Shown here in pieces: positions 1 through 5,771 of a stretch of 11,449 nucleotides of DNA. Both the position numbers and the translations under genes were made by a program. Location: positions 1 through 11,449 of the forward strand of contig DETX01000063.1 in NCBI GenBank assembly GCA_002362145.1. The letters are read 5' to 3'. Positions within the stretch are counted from its first letter, which is position 1. Every line of letters starts with the position of its first letter. The DNA is from Clostridiales bacterium UBA3277 (GTDB lineage Bacteria > Bacillota > Clostridia > Oscillospirales > Oscillospiraceae). The notes under the pieces are model-generated. The model was not told where the DNA came from, did no database searches, and worked only from the letters and a program-made list of their open reading frames with translations.

Positions 1-161
1 CGCTCCTCCGGGGAGAGCTTGCCCATCTGCTTTAAGACGGCGGTGAGCTCGCCCTTTTTGCCCAGCAGCTTCACCCGAAGCTCCTCCAGTGCCGCCGGGG
101 TGGCGGCGCTGTCCAGAGCATTCATGGCGCTTTTTTTGATCTGCTCCAACTGTTCTTTCAT
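1..161 (-). CDS. pheS: Phenylalanyl-tRNA synthetase alpha subunit, N-terminal fragment
   Basis: This is the first 53 codons of a minus-strand gene that continues past the left edge of the window. The peptide begins MKEQLEQIKKSAMNALDSA and goes on with LEELRVKLLGKKGELTAVLK and LSPEER, which is the N-terminal coiled-coil tRNA-binding arm of PheS. That arm holds the anticodon side of tRNA-Phe in the cytoplasmic (alpha-beta)2 enzyme, which charges tRNA-Phe with phenylalanine. The ATG at 161-159 is preceded by AGGAGG (complement of 171-176) at normal spacing, so the start is secure. The T-box leader upstream, with a Phe specifier, independently supports the call. The catalytic core and the expected pheT neighbour lie outside the window. 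Confidence 0.9.
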   Translation of the reverse strand, partial: MKEQLEQIKKSAMNALDSAATPAALEELRVKLLGKKGELTAVLKQMGKLSPEE

Positions 162-199
162 CTTTAAATTCCTCCTAAAGGATTACTTTGTAAAGAATT

Positions 200-476
200 T
201 CTTGAAAAAAATAACGCCCATCCTCCCGAAAATCGGGACGAAAGGCATTTCCTTCCGCGGTACCACCCGCAATTCGCCATACGGCGCGCTTCATTCGGAT
301 GCAGACACATCCTAAGACCCATAACGGCGTCACCCGTCCGTCCCTACTCAACCATTTCAGGCGGCAGCTCCCGGGAGAAAGCCCCACATTGCGCCCCAAG
401 CGGCTCCCACCATCCCGCTCTCGCTGAAAAGACGCCCCCAATGTCAGGCGGCCCGATCCTCGCTTTTGACTTTATC
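200..476 (-). promoter_or_regulatory. T-box riboswitch (tRNA-Phe responsive) upstream of pheS
   Basis: The minus strand carries the T-box core GGGTGGTACCGCGG (complement of about 255-268), whose UGGU bulge can pair with the ACCA end of uncharged tRNA. Upstream, Stem I hallmarks are visible: AGCGAGAGC followed by GGTGGGAGCC (distal loop, about 400-424), then GAGTAGG and the ACGG...CCGT Stem III region (about 325-352). The triplet UUC (complement of 377-379), placed just before TCCCGGGAGCTGCCGCC on the 3' side of Stem I, fits the specifier position and is a Phe codon, matching pheS downstream. A small hairpin at 297-312 lies between Stem III and the antiterminator. In this family, uncharged tRNA stabilises the antiterminator and allows read-through. 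Exact limits are approximate. Confidence 0.9.
204..246 (-). terminator. T-box attenuator terminator before pheS
   Basis: On the minus strand a hairpin with a TCCCGA/TCGGGA stem (complement of 225-239), extended imperfectly by GCC...GGC, is followed by GTTATTTTTTTC (about 205-216). It lies directly after the T-box motif and 40 nt before the pheS start. This is the place and form of the terminator that competes with the T-box antiterminator. Confidence 0.8.
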
Positions 477-482
477 CTAGTT

Positions 483-511
483 ATCTTAGCATATCTGAAA
501 GGAATATGCAA
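483..511 (-). promoter_or_regulatory. Promoter of the pheS T-box leader
   Basis: On the minus strand, TTGCAT (complement of 506-511), a 17-nt spacer and TAAGAT (complement of 483-488) form a sigma-A type promoter, with a TG one base upstream of the -10 (extended -10). The start of transcription would fall near 476, just before Stem I of the T-box. Confidence 0.75.
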
Positions 512-535
512 GTATTTTTTACGCATACGCGGCAC

Positions 536-564
536 TTGACGAAAAATTGGGACCGTGGTATGGT
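536..564 (+). promoter_or_regulatory. Promoter of the M32 peptidase operon
   Basis: TTGACG (536-541), a 17-nt spacer and TATGGT (559-564) make a near-consensus sigma-A promoter about 35 nt upstream of the peptidase start. Its -35 box lies only 24 bp from the -35 box of the divergent pheS promoter, so the two polymerase sites are back to back. Confidence 0.75.
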
Positions 565-598
565 GTAGGCATCCAATCATCAAAAGGAGGGCTTTATT

Positions 599-2107
599 AT
601 GTCCTATGAAACCACAGACCAGGCGCTGTCGGCCCTGAAAAAGCTGGAAGGCACCATGGCCGCCTACGATCACGCCATGGGGGTGCTGTACCTGGATGCC
701 ACCACTGCCGCCCCCAGTGAGAGCTGGGAGGGCCGGGGCAAGACCATGGAGGTGCTGTCCCAGATTACCTATGACCTGCTGGCCCGGGAAGAGAACGGGG
801 AGCTGCTGGCGTTCCTTGAAGCCCATTCGGGCGAACTGGATTCCCAGACCCGCCGGGAGGTGGAGATGCTGCGAAAGCGCTACGATGAAATCCACCGGGT
901 CCCCGCCGAGGAATATGTGGCCTATTCGGTCCTTTTAAACGATGCCCAGAACGTATGGAACAAGGCAAAGCTCAATGACGATTTTGATGCCTTTGCGCCG
1001 TATCTTGAAAAGATTGTGACCTTCAACCGGAAGTTCGCGGGCTACTACCATCCGGAAATGAAGCCCTATGACGCCCTTCTGAATGAATACGAAGAGGGCA
1101 TGACCATGGAAACCCTGGATGTTTTCTTTGCCCAGCTGCGCAAGGCCATTGTGCCCCTGCTTGAAAAGGTTCAGTCCGCCCCTCAGATCGACGATTCCTT
1201 CCTGTTCCGGCACTATGGCGCGGAAAAGCAGCGGGTTTTCTCGGACTATCTGATGGAGGTTCTGGGCATTGACCGGACTCACTGCGCCATCGCCGAGACG
1301 GAGCATCCCTATACCACCGAATTTAATAACAAGGATGTGCGAATCACCACCCACTATTATGAAAACAATCTGGTTTCCTCCATGTTCTCCGTCATCCATG
1401 AGGGGGGCCACGCCCTCTATGAGCTGGGCTGTGATGACAAGTACAACTACACCGTCCTGGCCGGGGGCGTGTCCATGGGCGTCCACGAGAGCCAGAGCCG
1501 GTTCTATGAGAATCTCATCGGCCGGAGCCGCGCCTTCGTCCACGCCATTTTCCCCAAGGTGAAGGAATTGTTCCCGGAGCAGCTTGCGGATGTGGACGAA
1601 ACCATGTTCTACCGGGCCATCAACAAGGCCCAGCCCTCCCTAATCCGCACCGAGGCAGACGAGCTGACCTACTGTCTGCACATCATGGTCCGCTACGAGA
1701 TCGAGAAGCGGCTCATCGACGGGACCCTGGCAGTGAAGGACGTACCTGCCGCCTGGAAGGCCCTCTATAAGCAATACCTGGGGGTGGACGTTCCCAACGA
1801 CCGGGAGGGCTGCCTCCAGGACAGCCATTGGAGCGGCGGCGGAATCGGCTACTTCCCCTCCTACGCCCTGGGCAGCGCCTATGGCCCCCAGATGCTCCAC
1901 GAAATGGAAAAGGACCTGGGAGATATCTGGGCGGACGTGTCCAAGGGCGATCTGAGCCGGGTGACCCGGTGGCTCAGGGAGCACATCCATCACCACGCTT
2001 CCTTCATAAAGCCCGGCGAGCTCTTCCGCCAGGTCTGCGGAGAATTCGACCCCAGGTACTATACGGACTACCTGACGAAAAAGTATACAGAGCTCTATGA
2101 TCTGTGA
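599..2107 (+). CDS. M32 family metallocarboxypeptidase (carboxypeptidase Taq type)
   Basis: This cytoplasmic zinc carboxypeptidase of 502 aa, the usual length for peptidase family M32, removes C-terminal residues from peptides. All family signatures are visible in order: HPY at 236-238 (the HPF motif), the zinc site HEGGH at 267-271 with catalytic Glu268, HESQS at 296-300 whose Glu297 is the expected third zinc ligand, IRTEAD at 349-354, and CLQDSHW at 405-411 followed by GGGIGYFPSYALG. There is no signal peptide. AAAAGGAGG at 582-590 sits eight bases before the ATG, so the start is well supported. The gene is first behind the promoter at 536-564, and its last 11 bases overlap nnrD. A role in peptide recycling is likely but the substrate cannot be read from sequence. 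Confidence 0.95.
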   Translation: MSYETTDQALSALKKLEGTMAAYDHAMGVLYLDATTAAPSESWEGRGKTMEVLSQITYDLLAREENGELLAFLEAHSGELDSQTRREVEMLRKRYDEIHRVPAEEYVAYSVLLNDAQNVWNKAKLNDDFDAFAPYLEKIVTFNRKFAGYYHPEMKPYDALLNEYEEGMTMETLDVFFAQLRKAIVPLLEKVQSAPQIDDSFLFRHYGAEKQRVFSDYLMEVLGIDRTHCAIAETEHPYTTEFNNKDVRITTHYYENNLVSSMFSVIHEGGHALYELGCDDKYNYTVLAGGVSMGVHESQSRFYENLIGRSRAFVHAIFPKVKELFPEQLADVDETMFYRAINKAQPSLIRTEADELTYCLHIMVRYEIEKRLIDGTLAVKDVPAAWKALYKQYLGVDVPNDREGCLQDSHWSGGGIGYFPSYALGSAYGPQMLHEMEKDLGDIWADVSKGDLSRVTRWLREHIHHHASFIKPGELFRQVCGEFDPRYYTDYLTKKYTELYDL

Positions 2108-2954
2108 CGGGATGAAGGTATTGGAGCTGGACCGGGAGAGGGCCCTGGCCCTTCTTCCGGAGCGGGACCCCAATGGCCACAAGGGGGACTTTGGAAAAAT
2201 TCTGCTGCTCTGCGGCAGCCGGGGCTTCACGGGGGCGGCGTATTTTGCCGCCATGGGCGCATTGCGAACCGGGGCGGGCCTGGTGTACCTGGGGGTGCCC
2301 GAGAGCATTTACGCCATCGAGGCGGCGAAGCTCAACGAGCCTGTGATTTTTCCCCTGCCGGAAGAGAACGGGTTGCTCAGCGCCGAAGCCGTTCCGGAGA
2401 TTCTCATGCGTCTGCCGCAGATGGACGCAGTGGTCATCGGCTGCGGCCTGGGAAAATCCCCCGGGACCATGGCGGTCCTGGAGGCGGTGCTCCACCACGC
2501 CCAGTGCCCGGTGGTTGTGGATGCCGATGGCATAAATCTTCTGTCCGCGCATAAGGATATTCTGCGCGGAAGAACCACCATCCTGACGCCCCACGGAGGG
2601 GAATTTGCCCGGTTCTGGGGGGAGCCCGGTCCGGACCGCATGGCCTCGGCGGCGGAATGTGCCCGGGAGCTGGGAATCGTGTGCCTCCTCAAGGGCCACG
2701 AGACGGTGATCACCGACGGAAAAACCGCATATCGGAACCATACCGGCAACCCCGGCATGGCAGTGGGCGGAAGCGGCGATGTTCTGGCCGGAATGATCGG
2801 AGCCCTTCTGGGGCAGGGTCTGCTCCCTGTGGAGGCCGCCGCCTGCGGCGCTTTTTTCCACGGCAGCGCCGGGGATGAATGCGCCCGGCATCTGGGACAG
2901 TACGGGATGCTTCCCACGGATATGCTGGAGGTCCTTCCGCGACTACTGAAATAA
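2097..2954 (+). CDS. nnrD: ADP/ATP-dependent (S)-NAD(P)H-hydrate dehydratase
   Basis: This is a metabolite-repair enzyme of the YjeF C-terminal / ribokinase-like fold. It dehydrates damaged NADHX and NADPHX back to NAD(P)H using ADP or ATP. Visible family motifs are HKGDFG (28-33), the Gly-rich GSRGFTGAAY (40-49), VDADGIN (141-147), LTPHGGEF (163-170), LLKGHET (197-203) and TGNPGMAVGGSGDVLAG (216-232), in which Asp228 is the expected catalytic base. It has 285 aa and no NnrE epimerase domain, so it is a stand-alone dehydratase like Bacillus YxkO. The ATG at 2097 overlaps the peptidase gene by 11 bp, without a clear ribosome binding site. A second in-frame ATG at 2112 is an alternative start. 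Translational coupling to the upstream gene is likely. Confidence 0.93.
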   Translation: MICDGMKVLELDRERALALLPERDPNGHKGDFGKILLLCGSRGFTGAAYFAAMGALRTGAGLVYLGVPESIYAIEAAKLNEPVIFPLPEENGLLSAEAVPEILMRLPQMDAVVIGCGLGKSPGTMAVLEAVLHHAQCPVVVDADGINLLSAHKDILRGRTTILTPHGGEFARFWGEPGPDRMASAAECARELGIVCLLKGHETVITDGKTAYRNHTGNPGMAVGGSGDVLAGMIGALLGQGLLPVEAAACGAFFHGSAGDECARHLGQYGMLPTDMLEVLPRLLK

Positions 2955-2966
2955 GGCGGAAGAATT

Positions 2967-3530
2967 ATGCGGAAAATCGGGGCCCTCGTTTTGCTTTTCA
3001 TCGTCACCCTGCCCGGCTGCTCTGGGGCGTCCAAGGAGATCCAGCGGGCCATGGACCTGCGGGCGCTGCTGCTGCGGGCGAAGTCTGTGACCTTTGACGC
3101 GGACATCACCGCCGACTACGGGGACAAGCTCTACACCTTTTCCCTTTCCTGTGTTTCCGATGAACGGGGGGACGTGGGGTTCACCGTGACGGCCCCGGAG
3201 ACCATCTCGGGCATCACCGGGCACATCAGCCGGGAGAGCGGGAAGCTGACCTTTGACGACACGGCCCTCCAATTTGACACCCTGGCCGACGGCCAGGTCA
3301 CTCCGGTGACGGCGCCCTGGATTTTCCTGCGGACACTCCGGGGCGGCTGCCTCACCGCCGCCGGGGTGGAGGGGGAGCAGCTGCGGCTCACCATTGACGA
3401 CCGGTATGAGGACGACGCCCTTCAGACGGATATCTGGCTCAGCTCGGACGATATCCCCCTTCGGTGCGAGATTTTGTACGGCGGTCGGAGAATTCTGACC
3501 CTTTCCGTGTCAAATTTCCAAATTTCGTGA
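2967..3530 (+). CDS. Putative lipoprotein, LolA/YdcC-like
   Basis: A 187-aa protein with a lipoprotein signal peptide: positive MRK, a hydrophobic stretch at 5-15, and the lipobox LPGC with Cys18 as the lipidated residue. The mature part is rich in alternating beta-type segments (VTFDADITADYGDKLYTFSL, VGFTVTAPETISGITGHI, LTFDDTALQF, LRLTIDDRYE, DIPLRCEILYGGRRILTLSV), the pattern of a half-barrel LolA-like lipoprotein-binding fold. This fold call is inferred from pattern and context. In Bacillus the lipoprotein gene ydcC precedes alr and ndoAI-ndoA, and here mazF (ndoA) follows. It begins 12 bp after nnrD with GGCGGAAG upstream of the ATG and is probably co-transcribed. It would be anchored on the outer face of the membrane. 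Its function is not established from sequence. Confidence 0.75.
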   Translation: MRKIGALVLLFIVTLPGCSGASKEIQRAMDLRALLLRAKSVTFDADITADYGDKLYTFSLSCVSDERGDVGFTVTAPETISGITGHISRESGKLTFDDTALQFDTLADGQVTPVTAPWIFLRTLRGGCLTAAGVEGEQLRLTIDDRYEDDALQTDIWLSSDDIPLRCEILYGGRRILTLSVSNFQIS

Positions 3531-3574
3531 CCATTTTCCCATCTCCGTGCATAGGATATTTTGGATGCGCCGGG

Positions 3575-3580
3575 TATAAT
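3575..3580 (+). promoter_or_regulatory. Possible -10 element upstream of mazF
   Basis: A perfect TATAAT stands about 90 bp before the mazF ATG. The hexamer 17 bp upstream (TAGGAT, 3552-3557) is a poor -35 box, so this is a candidate only. If used, transcription would begin near 3587, inside the open upstream extension of the mazF frame, which favours the downstream ATG as the true start. Confidence 0.4.
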
Positions 3581-3668
3581 TTTCCTGTGGACGTGGGACA
3601 ATATGGTTACTGCGTTACATATGGTTCTGCCCGGTAGCGCAGGGAATGATACACGGAGCGTGAAGAGC

Positions 3669-4040
3669 ATGAACGAAGCAACAGTGAAACGGGGCGACAT
3701 TTTTTACGCCGATCTGTCGCCGGTGGTGGGCAGCGAGCAGGGGGGAACCCGGCCGGTGCTTATCGTCCAGAACGACACCGGAAACCGCCATTCGCCCACG
3801 GTCATCGCGGCGGCCATCACCAGTCAGACGGGGAAGGCCAGACTCCCCACCCATATCAACATCGCCGGCGGCAGCGTGGGCCTGAGCAAGGATTCCATCA
3901 TCCTTTTAGAGCAGATCCGCACCATTGACAAGCGCCGCCTCCGGGAGCACATGGGGCACCTGGATGAGCAGCAGATGGCCCAGGTGGACGACGCCATTGC
4001 CGTGAGCTTCGGCCTGCCCGGCGGCCCCCGGGCCACATAA
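3669..4040 (+). CDS. mazF: MazF/NdoA-type mRNA interferase (toxin), no antitoxin beside it
   Basis: A 123-aa endoribonuclease of the PemK/MazF family, very close in pattern to Bacillus NdoA (EndoA). Shared segments are VKRGDIFYADLSPVVGSEQGG, TRPVLIVQND, NRHSP, ITSQTGKARLPTH, KDSIILLEQIRTIDK and HLDEQQM. The catalytic pair Arg28 (in TRPV) and Thr51 (in AAIT) is present, so the toxin should be active; the family cleaves mRNA at short motifs, UACAU for NdoA. The frame is open back to 3561, but the ATG at 3669 is preferred because the protein then matches family length and GGAG lies at 3655-3658. The normal partner, a ribbon-helix-helix antitoxin gene, is not found in the 138 bp upstream. The toxin either acts as a solo ribonuclease or pairs with an antitoxin encoded elsewhere. 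Confidence 0.93.
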   Translation: MNEATVKRGDIFYADLSPVVGSEQGGTRPVLIVQNDTGNRHSPTVIAAAITSQTGKARLPTHINIAGGSVGLSKDSIILLEQIRTIDKRRLREHMGHLDEQQMAQVDDAIAVSFGLPGGPRAT

Positions 4041-4050
4041 GAAGGAATGG

Positions 4051-4087
4051 AAGCGCCCCCGCCGGCATAGGATGCACAGGGGGCGTT
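4051..4087 (+). promoter_or_regulatory. Hairpin covering the ribosome binding site of the next gene
   Basis: CGCCCCC (4054-4060) pairs perfectly with GGGGGCG (4079-4085), extended by a G-U and an A-T pair, around an 18-nt loop that itself holds the palindrome GCCGGC. The right arm contains the AGGGGG Shine-Dalgarno sequence (4078-4083) of the 125-aa gene starting at 4093. No U-run follows, so a terminator is unlikely. A translation-limiting structure is the simpler reading. Confidence 0.4.
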
Positions 4088-4092
4088 GATCC

Positions 4093-4470
4093 ATGGAAAA
4101 AAACTATGCGGTGAGCCTGGGAGGCCGGGAGCTGGGGAAGGTCCAGGTCCTGCGCCAGGGACTTTATTACCGGTTCGTCTGCCGCTGCCAGCTCAGCGGA
4201 GACGTGATGTGCCGGCTGAAAGTGCGCTGCGGCGACAAGGAGGAGAGCCTGGGGGTGGTGGTCCCCATGGACGGCGGCTTCGGCCTGGATACGAAGCTCT
4301 CCGCGAAGAAGCTGGGGGAGGGGGACATGGAATTTTTCCTGGTCCCCAAGCACGACGAGGGGAAGTTCATCCCCATCTATCCGGAGGAGCCCTTTTCCTA
4401 CCTGGAAAGGCTGAAGGATGCCTATCTGGTCCGCAAAGGCGGCCTGGTGGGTGTGATGCTCCGGGAATAA
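4093..4470 (+). CDS. Conserved-looking hypothetical protein, 125 aa
   Basis: I do not recognise a family. The protein is soluble with no signal peptide or membrane segment. It looks mainly beta-stranded: YAVSLGGRELGKVQVLRQGLYY, VCRCQLSGDVMCRLKVRCGD, LGVVVPMDGGFGLDTKLSA and MEFFLVPKHDEGKFIPIYP, ending in RKGGLVGVMLRE. Three cysteines (Cys30, Cys32, Cys40) and a fourth at Cys46 lie in one 17-residue stretch, which could be structural or metal-binding, but their spacing matches no motif I can name. The ATG follows AGGGGG at 4078-4083. It starts 52 bp after mazF and is the last gene before a strong terminator, so it is probably carried on the same transcript. Its reading frame, codon use and ribosome binding site support a real gene. 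Confidence 0.7.
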   Translation: MEKNYAVSLGGRELGKVQVLRQGLYYRFVCRCQLSGDVMCRLKVRCGDKEESLGVVVPMDGGFGLDTKLSAKKLGEGDMEFFLVPKHDEGKFIPIYPEEPFSYLERLKDAYLVRKGGLVGVMLRE

Positions 4471-4479
4471 GCCATAAGA

Positions 4480-4520
4480 AAAGCCCCGGCGCGTACCAAA
4501 AAGGTATGCGCCGGGGCTTT
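4480..4520. terminator. Bidirectional intrinsic terminator between convergent genes
   Basis: An 18-bp stem, 4480-4497 with 4503-4520, is perfect except for one G-U pair and closes an AAAAA loop. Read on the plus strand it ends in CTTTCCCTTT. Read on the minus strand it ends in GCTTTTCTTAT. It sits between the stop of the 125-aa gene (4470) and the stop of the exonuclease III gene (4525), so it can end both convergent transcripts. Confidence 0.9.
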
Positions 4521-4524
4521 CCCT

Positions 4525-5280
4525 TTATAAATCCAGTTCCAGCCCCACGGGGCAGTGGTCCGAGCCCAGAACCTCTTTGTAGATGGGGGCGGCTGTGATT
4601 TTTTCCGCCAGCCGGTTGGATACCAGAAAGTAGTCGATGCGCCAGCCGGCGTCCTTTTCCCGGGCGTGATAGCGGTAGCTCCACCAGCTGTAGGCCCCGG
4701 TGGCATCGGGATGGAGAAACCGGAAGCTGTCCGTAAAACCGGCGTCCAGGAGCCTGCTGAAGCTCTCCCGCTCCTCGTCGGAAAAGCCCGCGTTTCCACG
4801 GTTCGCGGCGGGGTTTTTCAGGTCGATCTCCTGGTGGGCCACATTCAAATCTCCGCAGGCAATGACCGGCTTTTGAGCATCCAGCGCCCGCAGGTAGCCG
4901 CGGAAGGCATCATCCCATCTGAGCCGGTGATCGATGCGGGCAAGACCCTGCTGGGCGTTGGGCGTGTAGCAGGTCACCAGAAAAAAGTCCGGATATTCCA
5001 GGGTGATGAGCCGCCCCTCGGTATCCAGCTCCGGGATGCCCAGGTCGTAGGTGACGGCCTGGGGCGCTTCCTTGGCAAAAATGGCCGTGCCGGAGTAGCC
5101 CTTCTTATCGGCGTAATTCCAAAACTGACGATGCTTTTCCGTCGGCAGTTCGATCTGCCCCTGCTGGAGCTTCGTCTCCTGCAGGCAGAAGAAGTCGGCG
5201 TCGCTGCTTTCAAAAAAATCCAAAAAGCCTTTTCCCACGCAGGCGCGCAGGCCGTTTACATTCCAGGAGATCAATTTCAT
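4525..5280 (-). CDS. xth: Exodeoxyribonuclease III / AP endonuclease
   Basis: A 251-aa member of the exonuclease III (ExoA/Xth) branch of the endonuclease/exonuclease/phosphatase fold. It nicks DNA at abasic sites and trims 3' ends in base excision repair. Key motifs are complete: SWNVNGLRA (5-13, metal-binding Asn7), LQETK (33-37, metal ligand Glu35), CYTPNAQ (104-110, Tyr105), the HRLRWD segment (118-123), GDLNVAH (143-149, Asp144 and Asn146), WRIDYFL (213-219, Asp216) and GSDHCPV (239-245, catalytic Asp241-His242). The start overlaps the GerMN gene stop by 4 bp (ATGA), so it is translationally coupled as the last gene of the comEA operon. The repair glycosylase gene udg lies in the neighbouring transcription unit and would create the abasic sites this enzyme processes. 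Confidence 0.95.
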   Translation of the reverse strand: MKLISWNVNGLRACVGKGFLDFFESSDADFFCLQETKLQQGQIELPTEKHRQFWNYADKKGYSGTAIFAKEAPQAVTYDLGIPELDTEGRLITLEYPDFFLVTCYTPNAQQGLARIDHRLRWDDAFRGYLRALDAQKPVIACGDLNVAHQEIDLKNPAANRGNAGFSDEERESFSRLLDAGFTDSFRFLHPDATGAYSWWSYRYHAREKDAGWRIDYFLVSNRLAEKITAAPIYKEVLGSDHCPVGLELDL

Positions 5281-5771
5281 TTGGTTTCCTCCACTGCTGT
5301 GTTGGTGATATGGTCGTAGAGCACCAGACTGTCCCGATCCATGGTGATGGTTCTGGAGCCGCCGGTGATCCCTACGGTGTCTGCGTCCACAAGCTCCAGG
5401 CTGGTCTTGGAGAGGCAGGCGCAGGCCAAGGTAAACTGCAGGTCGGTCATGTCCTTCGAAGCGTCGCTGAGGGCGAGGCTGATCTTCCTGCCCGAAACCT
5501 CCACCGATTGGATGCGTACGTTTTCCGGCAGGGGAGAGCGGAGCCCCTCCTCCGAGGGCCCTACCTGGTAAAGGGCCAGAAAGTAGGACAACTCCCGGCG
5601 CTGGCCCGCGGATTCCCGGATTTCCGGGACAATGACGCTGTCCGCACTGCCATATTCAAAGTTGTCCCGGAGGTAGTAGAAGGTGACGGGCTCCTGGAAC
5701 CGCTCCTGGGAAAGACCGCAGCCCGTGAGCAGAAGAGTCAGCACCGCCAGAAAGAAAGTCAGCCGTTTCAA
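5277..5771 (-). CDS. GerMN-domain lipoprotein
   Basis: A 164-aa protein with a lipoprotein signal peptide: MKR, a hydrophobic stretch at 4-16, then lipobox LTGC with Cys18. The mature part fits a single GerMN domain (about 30-155), with an extracellular strand pattern FYYLRDN, LSYFLALYQVGP, LPENVRIQSVEVSGRKISLALSD, the helix LQFTLACACLSKT and the closing VGITGGSRTITM. GerMN domains occur in spore germination protein GerM and in lipoproteins encoded beside two-component systems such as LpqB in Actinobacteria. Here the gene overlaps the histidine kinase stop by 4 bp and the next gene by 4 bp, which suggests that it works at the membrane with the kinase. That functional link is inference. It is much shorter than GerM, which has two such domains. 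Confidence 0.85.
   Translation of the reverse strand: MKRLTFFLAVLTLLLTGCGLSQERFQEPVTFYYLRDNFEYGSADSVIVPEIRESAGQRRELSYFLALYQVGPSEEGLRSPLPENVRIQSVEVSGRKISLALSDASKDMTDLQFTLACACLSKTSLELVDADTVGITGGSRTITMDRDSLVLYDHITNTAVEETK

Noticed and set aside
19..315. Plus-strand open frame across the pheS start and T-box
   Set aside because: It is the complement of pheS and of a structured leader, with no ribosome binding site or domain.
3561..3668. 36-codon N-terminal extension of mazF, or a hidden antitoxin in this gap
   Set aside because: The peptide has no ribbon-helix-helix features, the extension starts without a ribosome binding site, and a TATAAT lies inside it. The family N-terminus begins around VKRGD.
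4555..5319. Plus-strand open frame of about 254 codons opposite the exonuclease III gene
   Set aside because: The minus strand carries every exonuclease III motif; the plus frame is a GC-rich antisense shadow.
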